A stretch of 54,677 nt of DNA. Origin: Streptomyces rimosus subsp. rimosus. Its GTDB lineage: Bacteria > Actinomycetota > Actinomycetes > Streptomycetales > Streptomycetaceae. This document shows, one piece after another, positions 33,081-41,498 of this stretch. The notes under the pieces are model-generated. The model was given only the letters and a program-made list of their open reading frames with translations, was not told the origin of the DNA and searched no databases. A program made the translations under genes and the position numbers. The stretch covers positions 1-54,677 of the forward strand of contig NZ_JOCQ01000054.1 of the NCBI RefSeq assembly GCF_000720725.1, written 5' to 3'. The stretch's first letter is position 1, and each line of letters starts with the position of its first letter.

Positions 33081-34520
33081 ATGACCGAAACGATGGCGCC
33101 CCCCGTACCCGCCCCCCGGCTCGTCGGCGCGGCCGAGGACGTCCTTTCGGGGTCGGACCTCACCGGCCGGGTGCTGGCCGCCGCCCGGGTCCTGCGCGGC
33201 CGCGGCATATGCCCCGGCGACCGGGTCCTGGTCAAGGGCGACAACTGCGTCGACTACGTCGTCGCGCTGCTCGCCCTGATGCACCTGGACACCTCGCTCG
33301 TACCGGTCGACCACCGCCAGTCCGCCGCCGACGGCCGGGCGACCGCCCGCCAGGCCCGCGCCCGCTGGCTGCTCACCGACGGCCCGGCCGACCCCGCCTT
33401 CCCCGCCGACCGGGTGCTCGGCTACCCCGGCCTCGGCGCGGACACCGCGCCCCCGGCCGGCGAGGAGGTCGACCTCACCGCCTGGCTCGCCCGCCCGGAC
33501 GCCGTGGTGCTGTGGTCCTCCGGCACCACCGGCCGCCCCAAAGGCATCGTGAAGTCGGGCCCCGCGGTGCACGACAACACGCTGCGCACCATCCAGGCCA
33601 TGGGCTACCGCGCGGACGACGTGCTCGCCCCGCTGCTGCCCTTCTCCCACCAGTACGGTCTGTCCGTCGTCCTGCTGTGGTGGCTGGCCCGCTGCACCCT
33701 GGTCGTCACCCCGTACCAGCGGCTGGACATCGCCGCCGCCCAGGCCGCCGCGCACGGCGTCACGGCCGTGGACGCCGCCCCGTCCACGTACCACTCCCTG
33801 CTCGGCGTCGTCCGCCGCCGCCCGGAGCTGCGCGACGCCCTCGCCGGGGTGCGGATCTGGGGCGTGGGCGGCGCCCCGCTGCCCGCCCCGCTCGCCAAGG
33901 CCTTCCCCGCCGCCATGGGCCGCCCGCTGCTGGACGGTTACGGCCTCAGCGAGCTGGGCAACGTCGCACTGGCCACGCCCGAAGCGCCGACCGGCTGCGG
34001 CCGTCCGCTGCCCGGCGTACGGATACGGGTGGTCACCACGGACGGCCGGGAGGCCGCGCCCGGCGAACTGGGCGAGATCGAGGTGGACTCACCGGGCCTG
34101 ATGGAGGGCTACCTGCTGGAGGACGGCACGCTCACACCCGTACGGCACACGACCTGGTACCCGACCGCCGACCTGGGCCGCTTCGACGAGGCGGGCAACC
34201 TGCACGTGGTCGGCCGCAACCAGGCGGTGCACCGGCTGGGCTTCACGCTCTACCCGGAAAGCCTGGAGCGCAAGGCGGAGGCCGCCGGGCGGCAGGTGAA
34301 GGTACTGGCGGTGGAGGACAGCCGGCGCGGCAGCGCGCTGCACTTCGTGGTGGCGGACCCGGAGGGCGGCGCCCCGGCCGAGTGGCGGCGCCGGCTGGCC
34401 ACACACCTGGCGGAGTACGAGCAGCCCAACGCGGTCCATGTGGTGGAGAGCTTCCCGCTGTCGGCGAACGGGAAGGTGGATGCGAAGGCGCTGCGGGGGC
34501 AGCTGGGACTGACGGGCTGA
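33081..34520 (+). CDS. AMP-dependent acyl-CoA/acyl-ACP ligase
   Basis: A 479-residue ANL-superfamily adenylating enzyme. Signature motifs are WSSGTTGRPKG (A3), DGYGLSELG (A5), TADLGRFDEAGNLHVVGR (A7/A8 region, Ala replacing the usual Gly of TGD) and LSANGKVDAKAL with the catalytic Lys (A10). It activates a carboxylic acid and passes it to CoA or the ACP, so it is a good candidate for loading the starter acid. I chose the ATG at 33081 (GGGAGCGG 8 nt upstream) over the ATG at 33063, which has no ribosome site. It is shorter than typical ligases by ~30-40 residues at the N-terminus. Confidence 0.87.
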   Translation: MTETMAPPVPAPRLVGAAEDVLSGSDLTGRVLAAARVLRGRGICPGDRVLVKGDNCVDYVVALLALMHLDTSLVPVDHRQSAADGRATARQARARWLLTDGPADPAFPADRVLGYPGLGADTAPPAGEEVDLTAWLARPDAVVLWSSGTTGRPKGIVKSGPAVHDNTLRTIQAMGYRADDVLAPLLPFSHQYGLSVVLLWWLARCTLVVTPYQRLDIAAAQAAAHGVTAVDAAPSTYHSLLGVVRRRPELRDALAGVRIWGVGGAPLPAPLAKAFPAAMGRPLLDGYGLSELGNVALATPEAPTGCGRPLPGVRIRVVTTDGREAAPGELGEIEVDSPGLMEGYLLEDGTLTPVRHTTWYPTADLGRFDEAGNLHVVGRNQAVHRLGFTLYPESLERKAEAAGRQVKVLAVEDSRRGSALHFVVADPEGGAPAEWRRRLATHLAEYEQPNAVHVVESFPLSANGKVDAKALRGQLGLTG

Positions 34521-34530
34521 GGGCGGGGAG

Positions 34531-34571
34531 CGGGCCGTCGGACGGGACGATGCATCCGGCCCGACGGCCCG
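34531..34571. terminator. hairpin between convergent ligase and KS genes
   Basis: An 11-bp perfect inverted repeat, CGGGCCGTCGG at 34531-34541 and its complement at 34561-34571, with a 19-nt loop. It lies between two converging operons and is followed by TTCC on the plus strand. Confidence 0.65.
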
Positions 34572-34602
34572 TTCCTTCAACTTCCGGCCCTGAGTGAGCC
34601 GT

Positions 34603-35751
34603 TCAGACCGAGCGCAGGATCAACGAGGCGTTGTTCCCGCCGAACCCGAAGCTGTTCACCGCGGCGGTACGGGCCGACGGCAGCCGCAGGGGCGCCGTGG
34701 GCAGCACGACCCGGTCCGCGTCCTCGGCGGCCGAAAGCCCGGCGGTCGGCGGGACGATCCCCGTACGCAGCGACAGCGCGGCGGCGGCCAGGGCCGGGGC
34801 GCCCGAGATGTGCAGCAGATGGCCGATGGCGCCCTTGTGTGAACTCACGGGAAGAGCGGTGGAGCCGGTTTCGGCGGCGATGGCCTCGATGGCCGCGAGT
34901 TCGGCCGCGTCGCCCTGGGCGGTGCCGGTCGCGTGGGCGTGCACATGGTCCAGACGGTCCGCCGCGGCGTCCTCCAGCGCGTGGCGCATGCACGCGCCGA
35001 TCAGCTCCGCGTCCGACGCGGCAGCCTTGGCCCCGGCCACCCGGCAGGCCGCACCGGCAACCACGAGATCGGCCACATGACCCCGCGACCGGGCGTGCCC
35101 GGACGTCTCCAGCACGACGGCGCCCCCGCCCTCACCGAGCGAGATGCCCGCCCGTCCGGTGTCGAACGGCCTGGCGGCATCGCGACCCACGGCCCGTACG
35201 ACGTCCATGCTGGCGTACTCGTACCGGTTGAGCACCGACGATCCCGCCACCACGGCGAGCGGCGCGACGCCCGCACGCAGGGCCTCGCGGGCGAAGCCGA
35301 CGGCGAAGACGGCCGAGGCGCAGGCGTGGGAGAGGTGGAGGGCGCGGCCCGGGAGGATGCCGGGGGCGAGGGTGCCGGACGGGTCGGGGCCGAGGAACTC
35401 CTGCTCGGCAGCGGGGTCTTCGCCCGTCTCCGGACCCGAACGCGGTGCCTGGCCGACGAGGATCACCAGGGCGTCCCGCGGCACTTCCGGCAGCCCGGCG
35501 GCCTCCACGGCCTCCGCGATGGCGGACCGCGCGTAGGCGCTCTTGCGGGGCGTGCCGGCCGTGGGGTCCGGTCCGGGCACCTCGCCCACCGGCTCGCCCC
35601 GGTACGACGGCGCCGCGAAGCGCCGCGCCGGACGCAGGGCCGAGCGGCCTTCGAGCAGGCCCCGCCAGTACGGCGCGACGCCCGTACCGAACGGGGTGAC
35701 CAGCCCGAGGCCGCTGATGACGATGTCGTTCACGGGGACTTTCACGGGCAT
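34603..35751 (-). CDS. second beta-ketoacyl synthase (type II PKS/FAS KS)
   Basis: A 382-residue condensing enzyme with an intact triad: Cys144 in LSHACASAVF, His273 in HAHATGTAQGD and His311 in GAIGHLLH. The C-terminal NSFGFGGNNASL is typical. It is shorter and more divergent than the first KS (450 aa), with compressed loops near residues 60-75 and 100-130. It is translated from an ATG 10 nt inside the upstream gene's end, so it is coupled to the 199-residue unknown protein. It may perform initiation or chain-length-specific steps. Confidence 0.88.
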   Translation of the reverse strand: MPVKVPVNDIVISGLGLVTPFGTGVAPYWRGLLEGRSALRPARRFAAPSYRGEPVGEVPGPDPTAGTPRKSAYARSAIAEAVEAAGLPEVPRDALVILVGQAPRSGPETGEDPAAEQEFLGPDPSGTLAPGILPGRALHLSHACASAVFAVGFAREALRAGVAPLAVVAGSSVLNRYEYASMDVVRAVGRDAARPFDTGRAGISLGEGGGAVVLETSGHARSRGHVADLVVAGAACRVAGAKAAASDAELIGACMRHALEDAAADRLDHVHAHATGTAQGDAAELAAIEAIAAETGSTALPVSSHKGAIGHLLHISGAPALAAAALSLRTGIVPPTAGLSAAEDADRVVLPTAPLRLPSARTAAVNSFGFGGNNASLILRSV

Positions 35752-36341
35752 GTGACGCTCCAGGCGGTGGCGACGGCGAGGCAGTGCACCGGGCGCGGGC
35801 CGTCGCTGGGTGAGACGAAGAGGTCCAGGTGGACGGCCGGTCCCGGCATGGCGGCCAGGGGCCAGGGCGGGCGCGGCGCGTCCGCGGCCCGCTCTGGGTC
35901 CTGTGTGTCCACCGGCAGTGGCGCGAGGAGGTAGCAGCCCCCGCGGTGCCCGGACGCGGTGGTGTAGGGGCGGACCAGCTCGGAGGCCTCCAGGCCGATC
36001 GAGTCCGAGGGCCGCAGCCGCCGCTCGGTGTCATGGCAGCGCCGTACGAAGTGGCGGGCGGCCCAGGAGCTGTACGCGCCGCTCAGGACGTACAGCGGGG
36101 CGGTGGCCCGTACGGCTTCCGGCAGGGTCTCGAACGCGGTCCGCAGTGCCCAGGTGACCGCGTCCACCGGCTTGACGTGCGCTTCGGGAGCGGCAGCGAA
36201 GTCAGCCGTTGCGAACTGCTCTGCTGCTGCGCCCAGTTGACCGGCATCCGTCGCCGCCAGGCCGGCTCCGTGACGTACGGTGCCCGGCTGTCGGCCGCTG
36301 CCGGGCCCGGTGCCCGCCCGGCCCGTCTCTGCTGTCGCCAT
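35742..36341 (-). CDS. unknown protein coupled to the second KS
   Basis: A 199-residue protein I do not recognise. It has a polar N-terminus (~55 residues), then a compact region with VDAVTWALRTAFETLPEAV, APLYVLSGAYSSWAARHFVRRC, LRPSDSIGLEASE and a C-terminal beta-rich part ending AVATAWSVT. The length and coupling to a KS suggest a KS-associated subunit, possibly a reduced thiolase-fold or chain-length-factor-like partner, but there is no motif to prove it. The 10-bp overlap with the KS start supports stoichiometric expression. The start at 36341 has a distant GAGGGG. Confidence 0.6.
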   Translation of the reverse strand: MATAETGRAGTGPGSGRQPGTVRHGAGLAATDAGQLGAAAEQFATADFAAAPEAHVKPVDAVTWALRTAFETLPEAVRATAPLYVLSGAYSSWAARHFVRRCHDTERRLRPSDSIGLEASELVRPYTTASGHRGGCYLLAPLPVDTQDPERAADAPRPPWPLAAMPGPAVHLDLFVSPSDGPRPVHCLAVATAWSVTCP

Positions 36342-36374
36342 CCGGCCGCGCCACCCCTCTACCGCCAGTCACGA

Positions 36375-36417
36375 GTTGTCGAATATGCTGAATCTGTAGT
36401 CATATTTTGTCAACAAC
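36375..36417. promoter_or_regulatory. AT-rich imperfect palindrome between divergent operons
   Basis: GTTGTC-g-AATATG (36375-36387) mirrors CATATT-tt-GTCAACAAC (36401-36417). This is the only AT-rich stretch of the 97-bp gap between the KS2 operon and the glycosyltransferase operon, and is a likely operator or promoter core. Confidence 0.5.
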
Positions 36418-36438
36418 GTCTCTACGGGGGAGGGCGCC

Positions 36439-37638
36439 TTGCCGCGCCACATCGGCTTCGTCTCCATCGCCTGGCACGGCCATGTGAACCCGACGCTCGG
36501 CCTCGTCGCGGAACTCGTCCGGCGCGGCCACCGGGTCTCGTACGCGGTCACCGAGGCGTTCGCGCCCGCCGTACGGGCCGTGGGCGCCGAACCGGTCGTC
36601 TACCGCAACCCGGTGGACGACGCGCTCACCGAGGACGGCCTGGCCATCTCCCCCATGGACTTCCTGCGCGAGGCCAGGGCGACGCTGGACGTACTGGAGA
36701 ACGTCTGGGCCACCGACCGGCCCGAGGTGATCGCGTACGACGGCATCGCCTGGGCGGGCCGGGTGCTTGCCGCGAAGTGGGGGCTGCCGGCGGCGGAGAT
36801 GTGGCCCTCGTTCGTCTCCAACGAGCACTTCTCGCTGGAGGCCGAGTTCCTGGCCGACAACCCGCTGCACCCCGGCGTACTGCGCTTCGCCCGGGAACTG
36901 ACCCGGTTCCTGGCCGCGCACGGCCTGTCCGGCCGCTCGGTCGCCGACTTCCTCGGCCACACCGAGGACCTGCGCCTGGTCTTCCTGCCGCGCGCGTTCC
37001 AGTACCACGGCGAGACCTTCGACGACCGGTTCGCCTTCGTCGGCCCGTGCGCCGGCGACCGCGGCTTCCAGGGCAGCTGGCGCCCGGCCGGGGACGGCCG
37101 CCCGGTGCTGCTGATCGCCCTCGGCACGGCCTGCTACGACTGGCCCGAGTTCTTCCGGATGTGCGGCGAGGCGGTCGAGCCGCTGCCCTGGCAGGTCGTC
37201 ATGGCGTACGGGCCGCGCATGGACCGCGCCGCCATCGGACCGCTCCCGGACCACGTCGAAGCACATCCGCACGTCCCCCAGCTCGATGTACTGCGCCACG
37301 CCGACGCCTTCGTCACCCACGCCGGCATGGGCTCCACCATGGAGGCACTGCTGCACGGCACTCCCATGGTGGCCGTACCGCAGACCCAGGAACAGACCGC
37401 GGTCGCCGAACGCATCGACGCCCTCGGTCTCGGTGTGCGCCTGGACCGTGACCACCTGGACGCGGACACGCTGCGCACCGCCCTGACCCGCGTCATGAGC
37501 GACGGCGGAATCCGGGCCCGGGTCGCGCGCATGCGGGACGAGGTGCGCGGGGCCGGGGGAGCGGCCGAGGCAGCCGACCGCATCGAGGCTTTGGTGGCCG
37601 GCGCCGGGTCCGCGGCCGCCGCCGTCCGTACGGGCTGA
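36439..37638 (+). CDS. MGT-family (GT1) glycosyltransferase
   Basis: A 399-residue GT-B fold enzyme that transfers a sugar from a nucleotide sugar to a small molecule. The N-terminus HIGFVSIAWHGHVNPTLGL has the acceptor-side His typical of macrolide glycosyltransferases. The C-terminal donor motif is THAGMGSTMEALLHGTPMVAVPQTQEQ, given here by key residues HAGMGSTMEAL and PQTQEQ. The start is an unusual TTG at 36439 with GGGGGAGGG 5 nt upstream; no ATG or GTG fits the family N-terminus. It leads an operon with GNAT, LmbE and methyltransferase genes. Confidence 0.9.
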   Translation: MPRHIGFVSIAWHGHVNPTLGLVAELVRRGHRVSYAVTEAFAPAVRAVGAEPVVYRNPVDDALTEDGLAISPMDFLREARATLDVLENVWATDRPEVIAYDGIAWAGRVLAAKWGLPAAEMWPSFVSNEHFSLEAEFLADNPLHPGVLRFARELTRFLAAHGLSGRSVADFLGHTEDLRLVFLPRAFQYHGETFDDRFAFVGPCAGDRGFQGSWRPAGDGRPVLLIALGTACYDWPEFFRMCGEAVEPLPWQVVMAYGPRMDRAAIGPLPDHVEAHPHVPQLDVLRHADAFVTHAGMGSTMEALLHGTPMVAVPQTQEQTAVAERIDALGLGVRLDRDHLDADTLRTALTRVMSDGGIRARVARMRDEVRGAGGAAEAADRIEALVAGAGSAAAAVRTG

Positions 37639-37727
37639 CCGGGCCCACCACCACAGCGCCGCTACGACATCACCGTTACGACAGCACCGCGACCACGGTC
37701 CTCGTTCAGGACCGGAACGGAGAACTG

Positions 37728-38486
37728 ATGCAGGGCAAACTCGTCCGGCTCGAACGGCCCGCCGACCAGGACTACGAGCTGATGGCGCAGTGGTTCGGCC
37801 CCGACTCGGCTGCCGCCGTGATGGCCGCCACCGAAGGGGACGTGGTCACCGCCGAGGACTTCCGCAAGCTCGACCACACCGGCGGCCTGCGCCAGTACGC
37901 GGTGCGCGACGGCGAGGACCGGACCGTGGGCGCGGTGCACTACAAGGCGCAGGGGCCGTTCGGCGGCTATGTGCTCGGCGGCGCGATCGGCGAGCCCGAG
38001 CTGTGGCGCCGCGGCTTCGGCGCCGAGGCGTTCGACCTGCTCATCGACCACCTCTTCCACGCCCGCAACGCCCACCGGGTCCAGTTCACCACCGCGCTCT
38101 ACAACAAGAACGTGCTGCGCCTGGTGACCGGCGTCGGCTTCACCCTCGAAGGCATCCTGCGGGAGTACTTCTACCTCGACGGGCGCCACCACGACGGCGC
38201 CGTATGGGGCCTGCTGCGGCACGAGTACTACGCGGCGGTCGAGGAACTCAAGCGCACCGACCCGACCTTCGTCCTCCCCGACACCATCCCCGAGGCCGAC
38301 AAGGCCGAGGCGCGCCGCCTGCTCGCCGAGTACATCACCAGCCCGACCGGCAAGACGTCGGCGGGGCTGCTGCTGGCGGCGGTGGGTGCCGCCGAGCGGA
38401 ACGCCGAGGGGCGCGCCGAGGAACCCGCCGAGGGGCGCTCCGAGGGGTCCGCCGGGGCGCCCGCCGAGGGGCGCGCCCACCTGTGA
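37728..38486 (+). CDS. GNAT-family acyltransferase
   Basis: A 252-residue protein with a GCN5-like N-acyltransferase domain (residues ~1-170): QYAVRDGEDRTVGAVHYK, the acyl-CoA-binding turn ELWRRGFGAEAFDLLIDHLF, NAHRVQFTTALYNKNVLRLVTGVGF. A C-terminal helical part and an Ala/Glu/Gly/Arg repeat tail follow. In goadvionin biosynthesis a GNAT enzyme (GdvG) joins the acyl chain to the lanthipeptide N-terminus, so this is the best candidate for that step here; resistance acetylation is the alternative. GGAACGGAGA precedes the ATG, and the stop overlaps the deacetylase start. Confidence 0.82.
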   Translation: MQGKLVRLERPADQDYELMAQWFGPDSAAAVMAATEGDVVTAEDFRKLDHTGGLRQYAVRDGEDRTVGAVHYKAQGPFGGYVLGGAIGEPELWRRGFGAEAFDLLIDHLFHARNAHRVQFTTALYNKNVLRLVTGVGFTLEGILREYFYLDGRHHDGAVWGLLRHEYYAAVEELKRTDPTFVLPDTIPEADKAEARRLLAEYITSPTGKTSAGLLLAAVGAAERNAEGRAEEPAEGRSEGSAGAPAEGRAHL

Positions 38487-39316
38487 CCGCCGCATCCGGC
38501 AGCGGACCGCGCTGGACGACGGTGGTCCTCTCGCCGCACTTCGACGACGCCGCGCTGTCCGTGGCCGGATACCTCGGCCGCACCACCGGGCCCACCGCCG
38601 TGGTCACCGTCCACGGCGGTGCCCCGGCGGCGGACCGGATCTCCTGGTGGGACGCGGGCTGCGGCTTCGCGACACCGGAGGAGGCGTACCGCGTACGCCT
38701 GGCCGAGGACGCCCGGGCCTGCGCGCTGCTCGGCGCCGAGCAGGTGACCCTCGCGAACCCGGACAGCCCCTACCGCGACGACGGCGACCTGGCGGGCCTG
38801 GCCGACTTCCTGACCGGACTTCCCCCGCAGACCAGAGTGCTGGTCCCGCTGGGCACGAACCAGCCGGACCACACCGCCGTCCGCGACCAGGCCCTCGCGG
38901 TGCTGGCCGGACGGCCGGGCCTGGCCCCGTACGTCTACGCGGATCTGCCTTACACCGGTGGCGTACGCAAATGGGGCACCGACGCGGTGGTCGACCGGCT
39001 CGCCGGCTCCGACAAGTACGGCGGCGCCTACCGCGACCTGTCCGCCGCGTACGAGCTGCGCGTGGCCCACAACATCCGCCTGGACGAGCGCGAATGGGCG
39101 GCGAAGCGGGCGGCAGTCCTGAGCTACACCTCGCAGCTGGCACCGGTGGCGGTCGGCCACGGCCCGTTCCTGCGGCGGCCGGGCCCGCTCCAGGCGGAAC
39201 TCCTCTGGGAACTGGTCCCCGCCGCTCCCGACAACGAACCGGTTCCCGCCATCCCCGACAACCAAGAAGGGAACCGCCATGCCGGGCAGCCACCCCCGCA
39301 CATCGATGTCGGCTGA
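38483..39316 (+). CDS. LmbE/PIG-L-type zinc deacetylase
   Basis: A 277-residue member of the PIG-L family, which removes N-acetyl groups, usually from amino sugars. The metal motif is SPHFDDAALS (H19, D21, D22) and the third ligand is H130 in NQPDHTAV. Located between an acyltransferase/glycosyltransferase pair and a methyltransferase, it may deacetylate a transferred N-acetyl amino sugar before N-methylation. The GTG start at 38483 overlaps the GNAT stop. The last ~40 residues are low-complexity and overlap the next gene by 38 bp. Confidence 0.87.
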   Translation: MTAASGSGPRWTTVVLSPHFDDAALSVAGYLGRTTGPTAVVTVHGGAPAADRISWWDAGCGFATPEEAYRVRLAEDARACALLGAEQVTLANPDSPYRDDGDLAGLADFLTGLPPQTRVLVPLGTNQPDHTAVRDQALAVLAGRPGLAPYVYADLPYTGGVRKWGTDAVVDRLAGSDKYGGAYRDLSAAYELRVAHNIRLDEREWAAKRAAVLSYTSQLAPVAVGHGPFLRRPGPLQAELLWELVPAAPDNEPVPAIPDNQEGNRHAGQPPPHIDVG

Positions 39317-39947
39317 GCACTTCGACAAGGTCTACCGGTCCAAGCCCGACCCGTGGGGCACCCTCCACAAGCCCTACGAACAGGAGAAGTTCGCCGACAC
39401 CGCATCCCTCCTGCCCACCGGCCGCTTCCGCTCGGCCCTGGAGATCGGCTGCGGCGTTGGCGCCCTCACCCGACTGCTGGCACCCCACTGCGACCACCTG
39501 CTGGCCACGGACTGCTCGGCCGCCGCGGTCGAACAGGCCCGGAACAACTGCACCGACCTCCCCCACCTCACCTTCGCCACCCTCCGCGTCCCCGACGAAC
39601 TGGACGCCAAGAGCCTCCCGACCCGCCTGGCGTCTCCGGTGGACCTGATCGTGATGTCCGAGGTCGGTTACTACCTCTCGCCCGCTGACCTCGACCTGAC
39701 CGCGGCGCGGGTCGCTGCTCTGCTGCGGCCTGGTGGGTATGTGCTGCTGGCGCATTGGGTCCACGACGAGGCCGGGCCCGAGTCCGAGGCCGTACCGGCT
39801 ACGGGCGCCGCCACGCCGGAGATCGTGACCGGCCACGGCGTGCACAAGGTCTTCCGCAACCGGGCGGACCTGCGGCCGATCGAGGGCCGGACCGGTCACC
39901 GGCACGGCAACTCGTACCGCTTGGACCTGTTCCAACGGATGGTGTGA
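39279..39947 (+). CDS. SAM-dependent methyltransferase (NodS-like)
   Basis: A 222-residue class I methyltransferase. Motif I is LEIGCGVGALTRLLA, the acidic strand ATDCS follows, then IVMSEVGYYLS and LLRPGGYVLLAHWVHD. SAEHFDKVYRSKPDPWG at the N-terminus resembles NodS-like N-methyltransferases of aminosugars. The ATG at 39279 lies inside the deacetylase gene and is supported by GAAGGGA; a later ATG at 39306 is possible. Microvionin's guanidino lipid is N-methylated, so either the sugar amine or a lipid guanidine/amine is a reasonable target. It is the last gene of the cluster. Confidence 0.87.
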   Translation: MPGSHPRTSMSAEHFDKVYRSKPDPWGTLHKPYEQEKFADTASLLPTGRFRSALEIGCGVGALTRLLAPHCDHLLATDCSAAAVEQARNNCTDLPHLTFATLRVPDELDAKSLPTRLASPVDLIVMSEVGYYLSPADLDLTAARVAALLRPGGYVLLAHWVHDEAGPESEAVPATGAATPEIVTGHGVHKVFRNRADLRPIEGRTGHRHGNSYRLDLFQRMV

Positions 39948-40020
39948 CGGGGCGGCACCGGCGCCTCACGGGCATGTGGGGCGGCTCCGGAGGCGCCCGC
40001 CCCACCGCCTGCCCCGCCAC

Positions 40021-41232
40021 CTACTCGATCTCGACGCGTCCGCTGTGCCGCTCCCCGCTGTGCCGCTCCCCGCCGTGCCGTTCCGCGCTGTCGCCGCGGG
40101 CCTTGCGGCCGTCCGCACCGTCCCCGCCCCCGGTGGCCCCGGCCCCCTCCCCAGGGGCGCCGAGGTTGCGCCGTACGGAATCCAGGATCGTCAGCCCCTG
40201 GCCCACCAGCCCGGCCGCGATCTCCCCGAGGCCGTCCGTACCGTTCAGCACGTTCACGTTCGCACCGGAGAGACCGGCCGACGCCTCCTTGACGATCTGC
40301 GGCAGCTGGTCGATCAGCATCCGGTCCAGCGCCACCCGGTCGTACGAGGCCGCCGCCTCCGCCTGGATCTTCATCCGCTCGGCCTCGGCCATGGCGAGCA
40401 CCCGGATGCGCTCCGCGTCCGCCTCGGCGGGCTTGACGACCTCCGCCACCAGCTGCTGCTGGCGCAACTGCGCCGCCCGCTCGGCCAGTTCGGTCTGCGC
40501 GTCCAGCACCTCCTGCTGCGCGTGCGCCTCCGCCAGCGGCCCCGCCTGCGCGGCCTGGGCCTGCGCGCGGTCCACCTCGGCGCTGTACTGCGCCTGTACG
40601 ACGGCGGTCTGCCGCGCGTACTCGGCCTGCTTGCGCGCCGCCTCCTGCTCCGCCTCCGCCGCGGCCTGCGTCGCCTGCGCCTGGGCGATCTGCGCCTGGC
40701 GCTGGATCGCCGCCTTGTGCGGGGCCGACATGGCCTCGATGTAGCCGGTGTCACCGTCGTCGATCGACTGGATCTGCAACGAGTCCACGTGCAGCCCGAT
40801 CTTCGCCATCTCGGCCTTGGAGGTGTCCAGCACCTCGGTGGCCAGCTTCTGCCGCTCGGTGACGATCTCCTCGACCGTCATCGACCCGATGATGGACCGC
40901 AGGTGCCCGGCGAAGATCCGCCCGGTCAGCACCGACATCTGGTCCTGGTCGGACAGGAACCGCTGGCCGGCGTTGACGATGCTCTCCACATCGTTGCCGA
41001 CCTTGAACGCGATCACGGCACGTACCGTCAGCGCGATGCCCTGCCGCGTCACACAGGTCTCCACGACCTCCGACTCGCACATGGCCAGCGTCAGAAAGCG
41101 CGTCTTGCGGAAGACCGGCAGTACGAACTTGCCGTGACCGGTCACGACACGGAACGGCGCACCCCCGAGCCCACGCCTGCCGCCCGATATCAGCATCGCC
41201 TCGTTGGGGGCGGGAACGCGGTAACCGAACAT
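40021..41232 (-). CDS. SPFH/flotillin-like protein
   Basis: A 403-residue band-7 domain protein. The SPFH domain (~1-170) begins FGYRVPAPNEAMLISGG and includes VTRQGIALTVRAVIAFKV. A long Ala/Gln/Glu-rich coiled coil (~180-310, AQAQATQAAAEAEQEAA-like) follows, as in flotillins, and then a Gly-rich tail ending in ERHSGERHSGR repeats. Flotillins scaffold ordered membrane microdomains. The start at 41232 is chosen because the longer start overlaps the ribosome site GAGGAG. It is likely core chromosome, outside the cluster. Confidence 0.88.
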   Translation of the reverse strand: MFGYRVPAPNEAMLISGGRRGLGGAPFRVVTGHGKFVLPVFRKTRFLTLAMCESEVVETCVTRQGIALTVRAVIAFKVGNDVESIVNAGQRFLSDQDQMSVLTGRIFAGHLRSIIGSMTVEEIVTERQKLATEVLDTSKAEMAKIGLHVDSLQIQSIDDGDTGYIEAMSAPHKAAIQRQAQIAQAQATQAAAEAEQEAARKQAEYARQTAVVQAQYSAEVDRAQAQAAQAGPLAEAHAQQEVLDAQTELAERAAQLRQQQLVAEVVKPAEADAERIRVLAMAEAERMKIQAEAAASYDRVALDRMLIDQLPQIVKEASAGLSGANVNVLNGTDGLGEIAAGLVGQGLTILDSVRRNLGAPGEGAGATGGGDGADGRKARGDSAERHGGERHSGERHSGRVEIE

Positions 41233-41246
41233 CTTTCGTCGTCTCC

Positions 41247-41498
41247 TCAACCGGCGTCGCCGGCGTCACCGGCCAACGCGTCCAATGGATCGGCCCACTC
41301 GATCACATCGACCTGCCGCCCACCCCGCGAGGTGACCACCAGGACGCGCGTCCCGCGCGGCAGCGGGGCGTCCGACCAGGCAAGAAACGTCTCTGTCCCG
41401 CCCCTCACCCGCACCAGAACCTCACCGGCCCCGGCCGCACCCCGAGTCCCGAGAACCAACTCCCCAGCACACCCGACCACAGCCTCGTCCGACACCAT
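41247..41498 (-). CDS. small protein upstream of the flotillin gene (NfeD C-terminal-like)
   Basis: An 83-residue beta-rich protein: CAGELVLGTRGAAGAGEVLVRVRGG, FLAWSDAPLPRGTRVLVVTSRGGRQVDVIEW. The pattern resembles the OB-fold C-terminal domain of NfeD proteins, which are usual flotillin partners, and the gene is 14 bp upstream of the flotillin gene. The start at 41498 has GAGGGGG 9 nt upstream. It has no membrane segment. Confidence 0.65.
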   Translation of the reverse strand: MVSDEAVVGCAGELVLGTRGAAGAGEVLVRVRGGTETFLAWSDAPLPRGTRVLVVTSRGGRQVDVIEWADPLDALAGDAGDAG

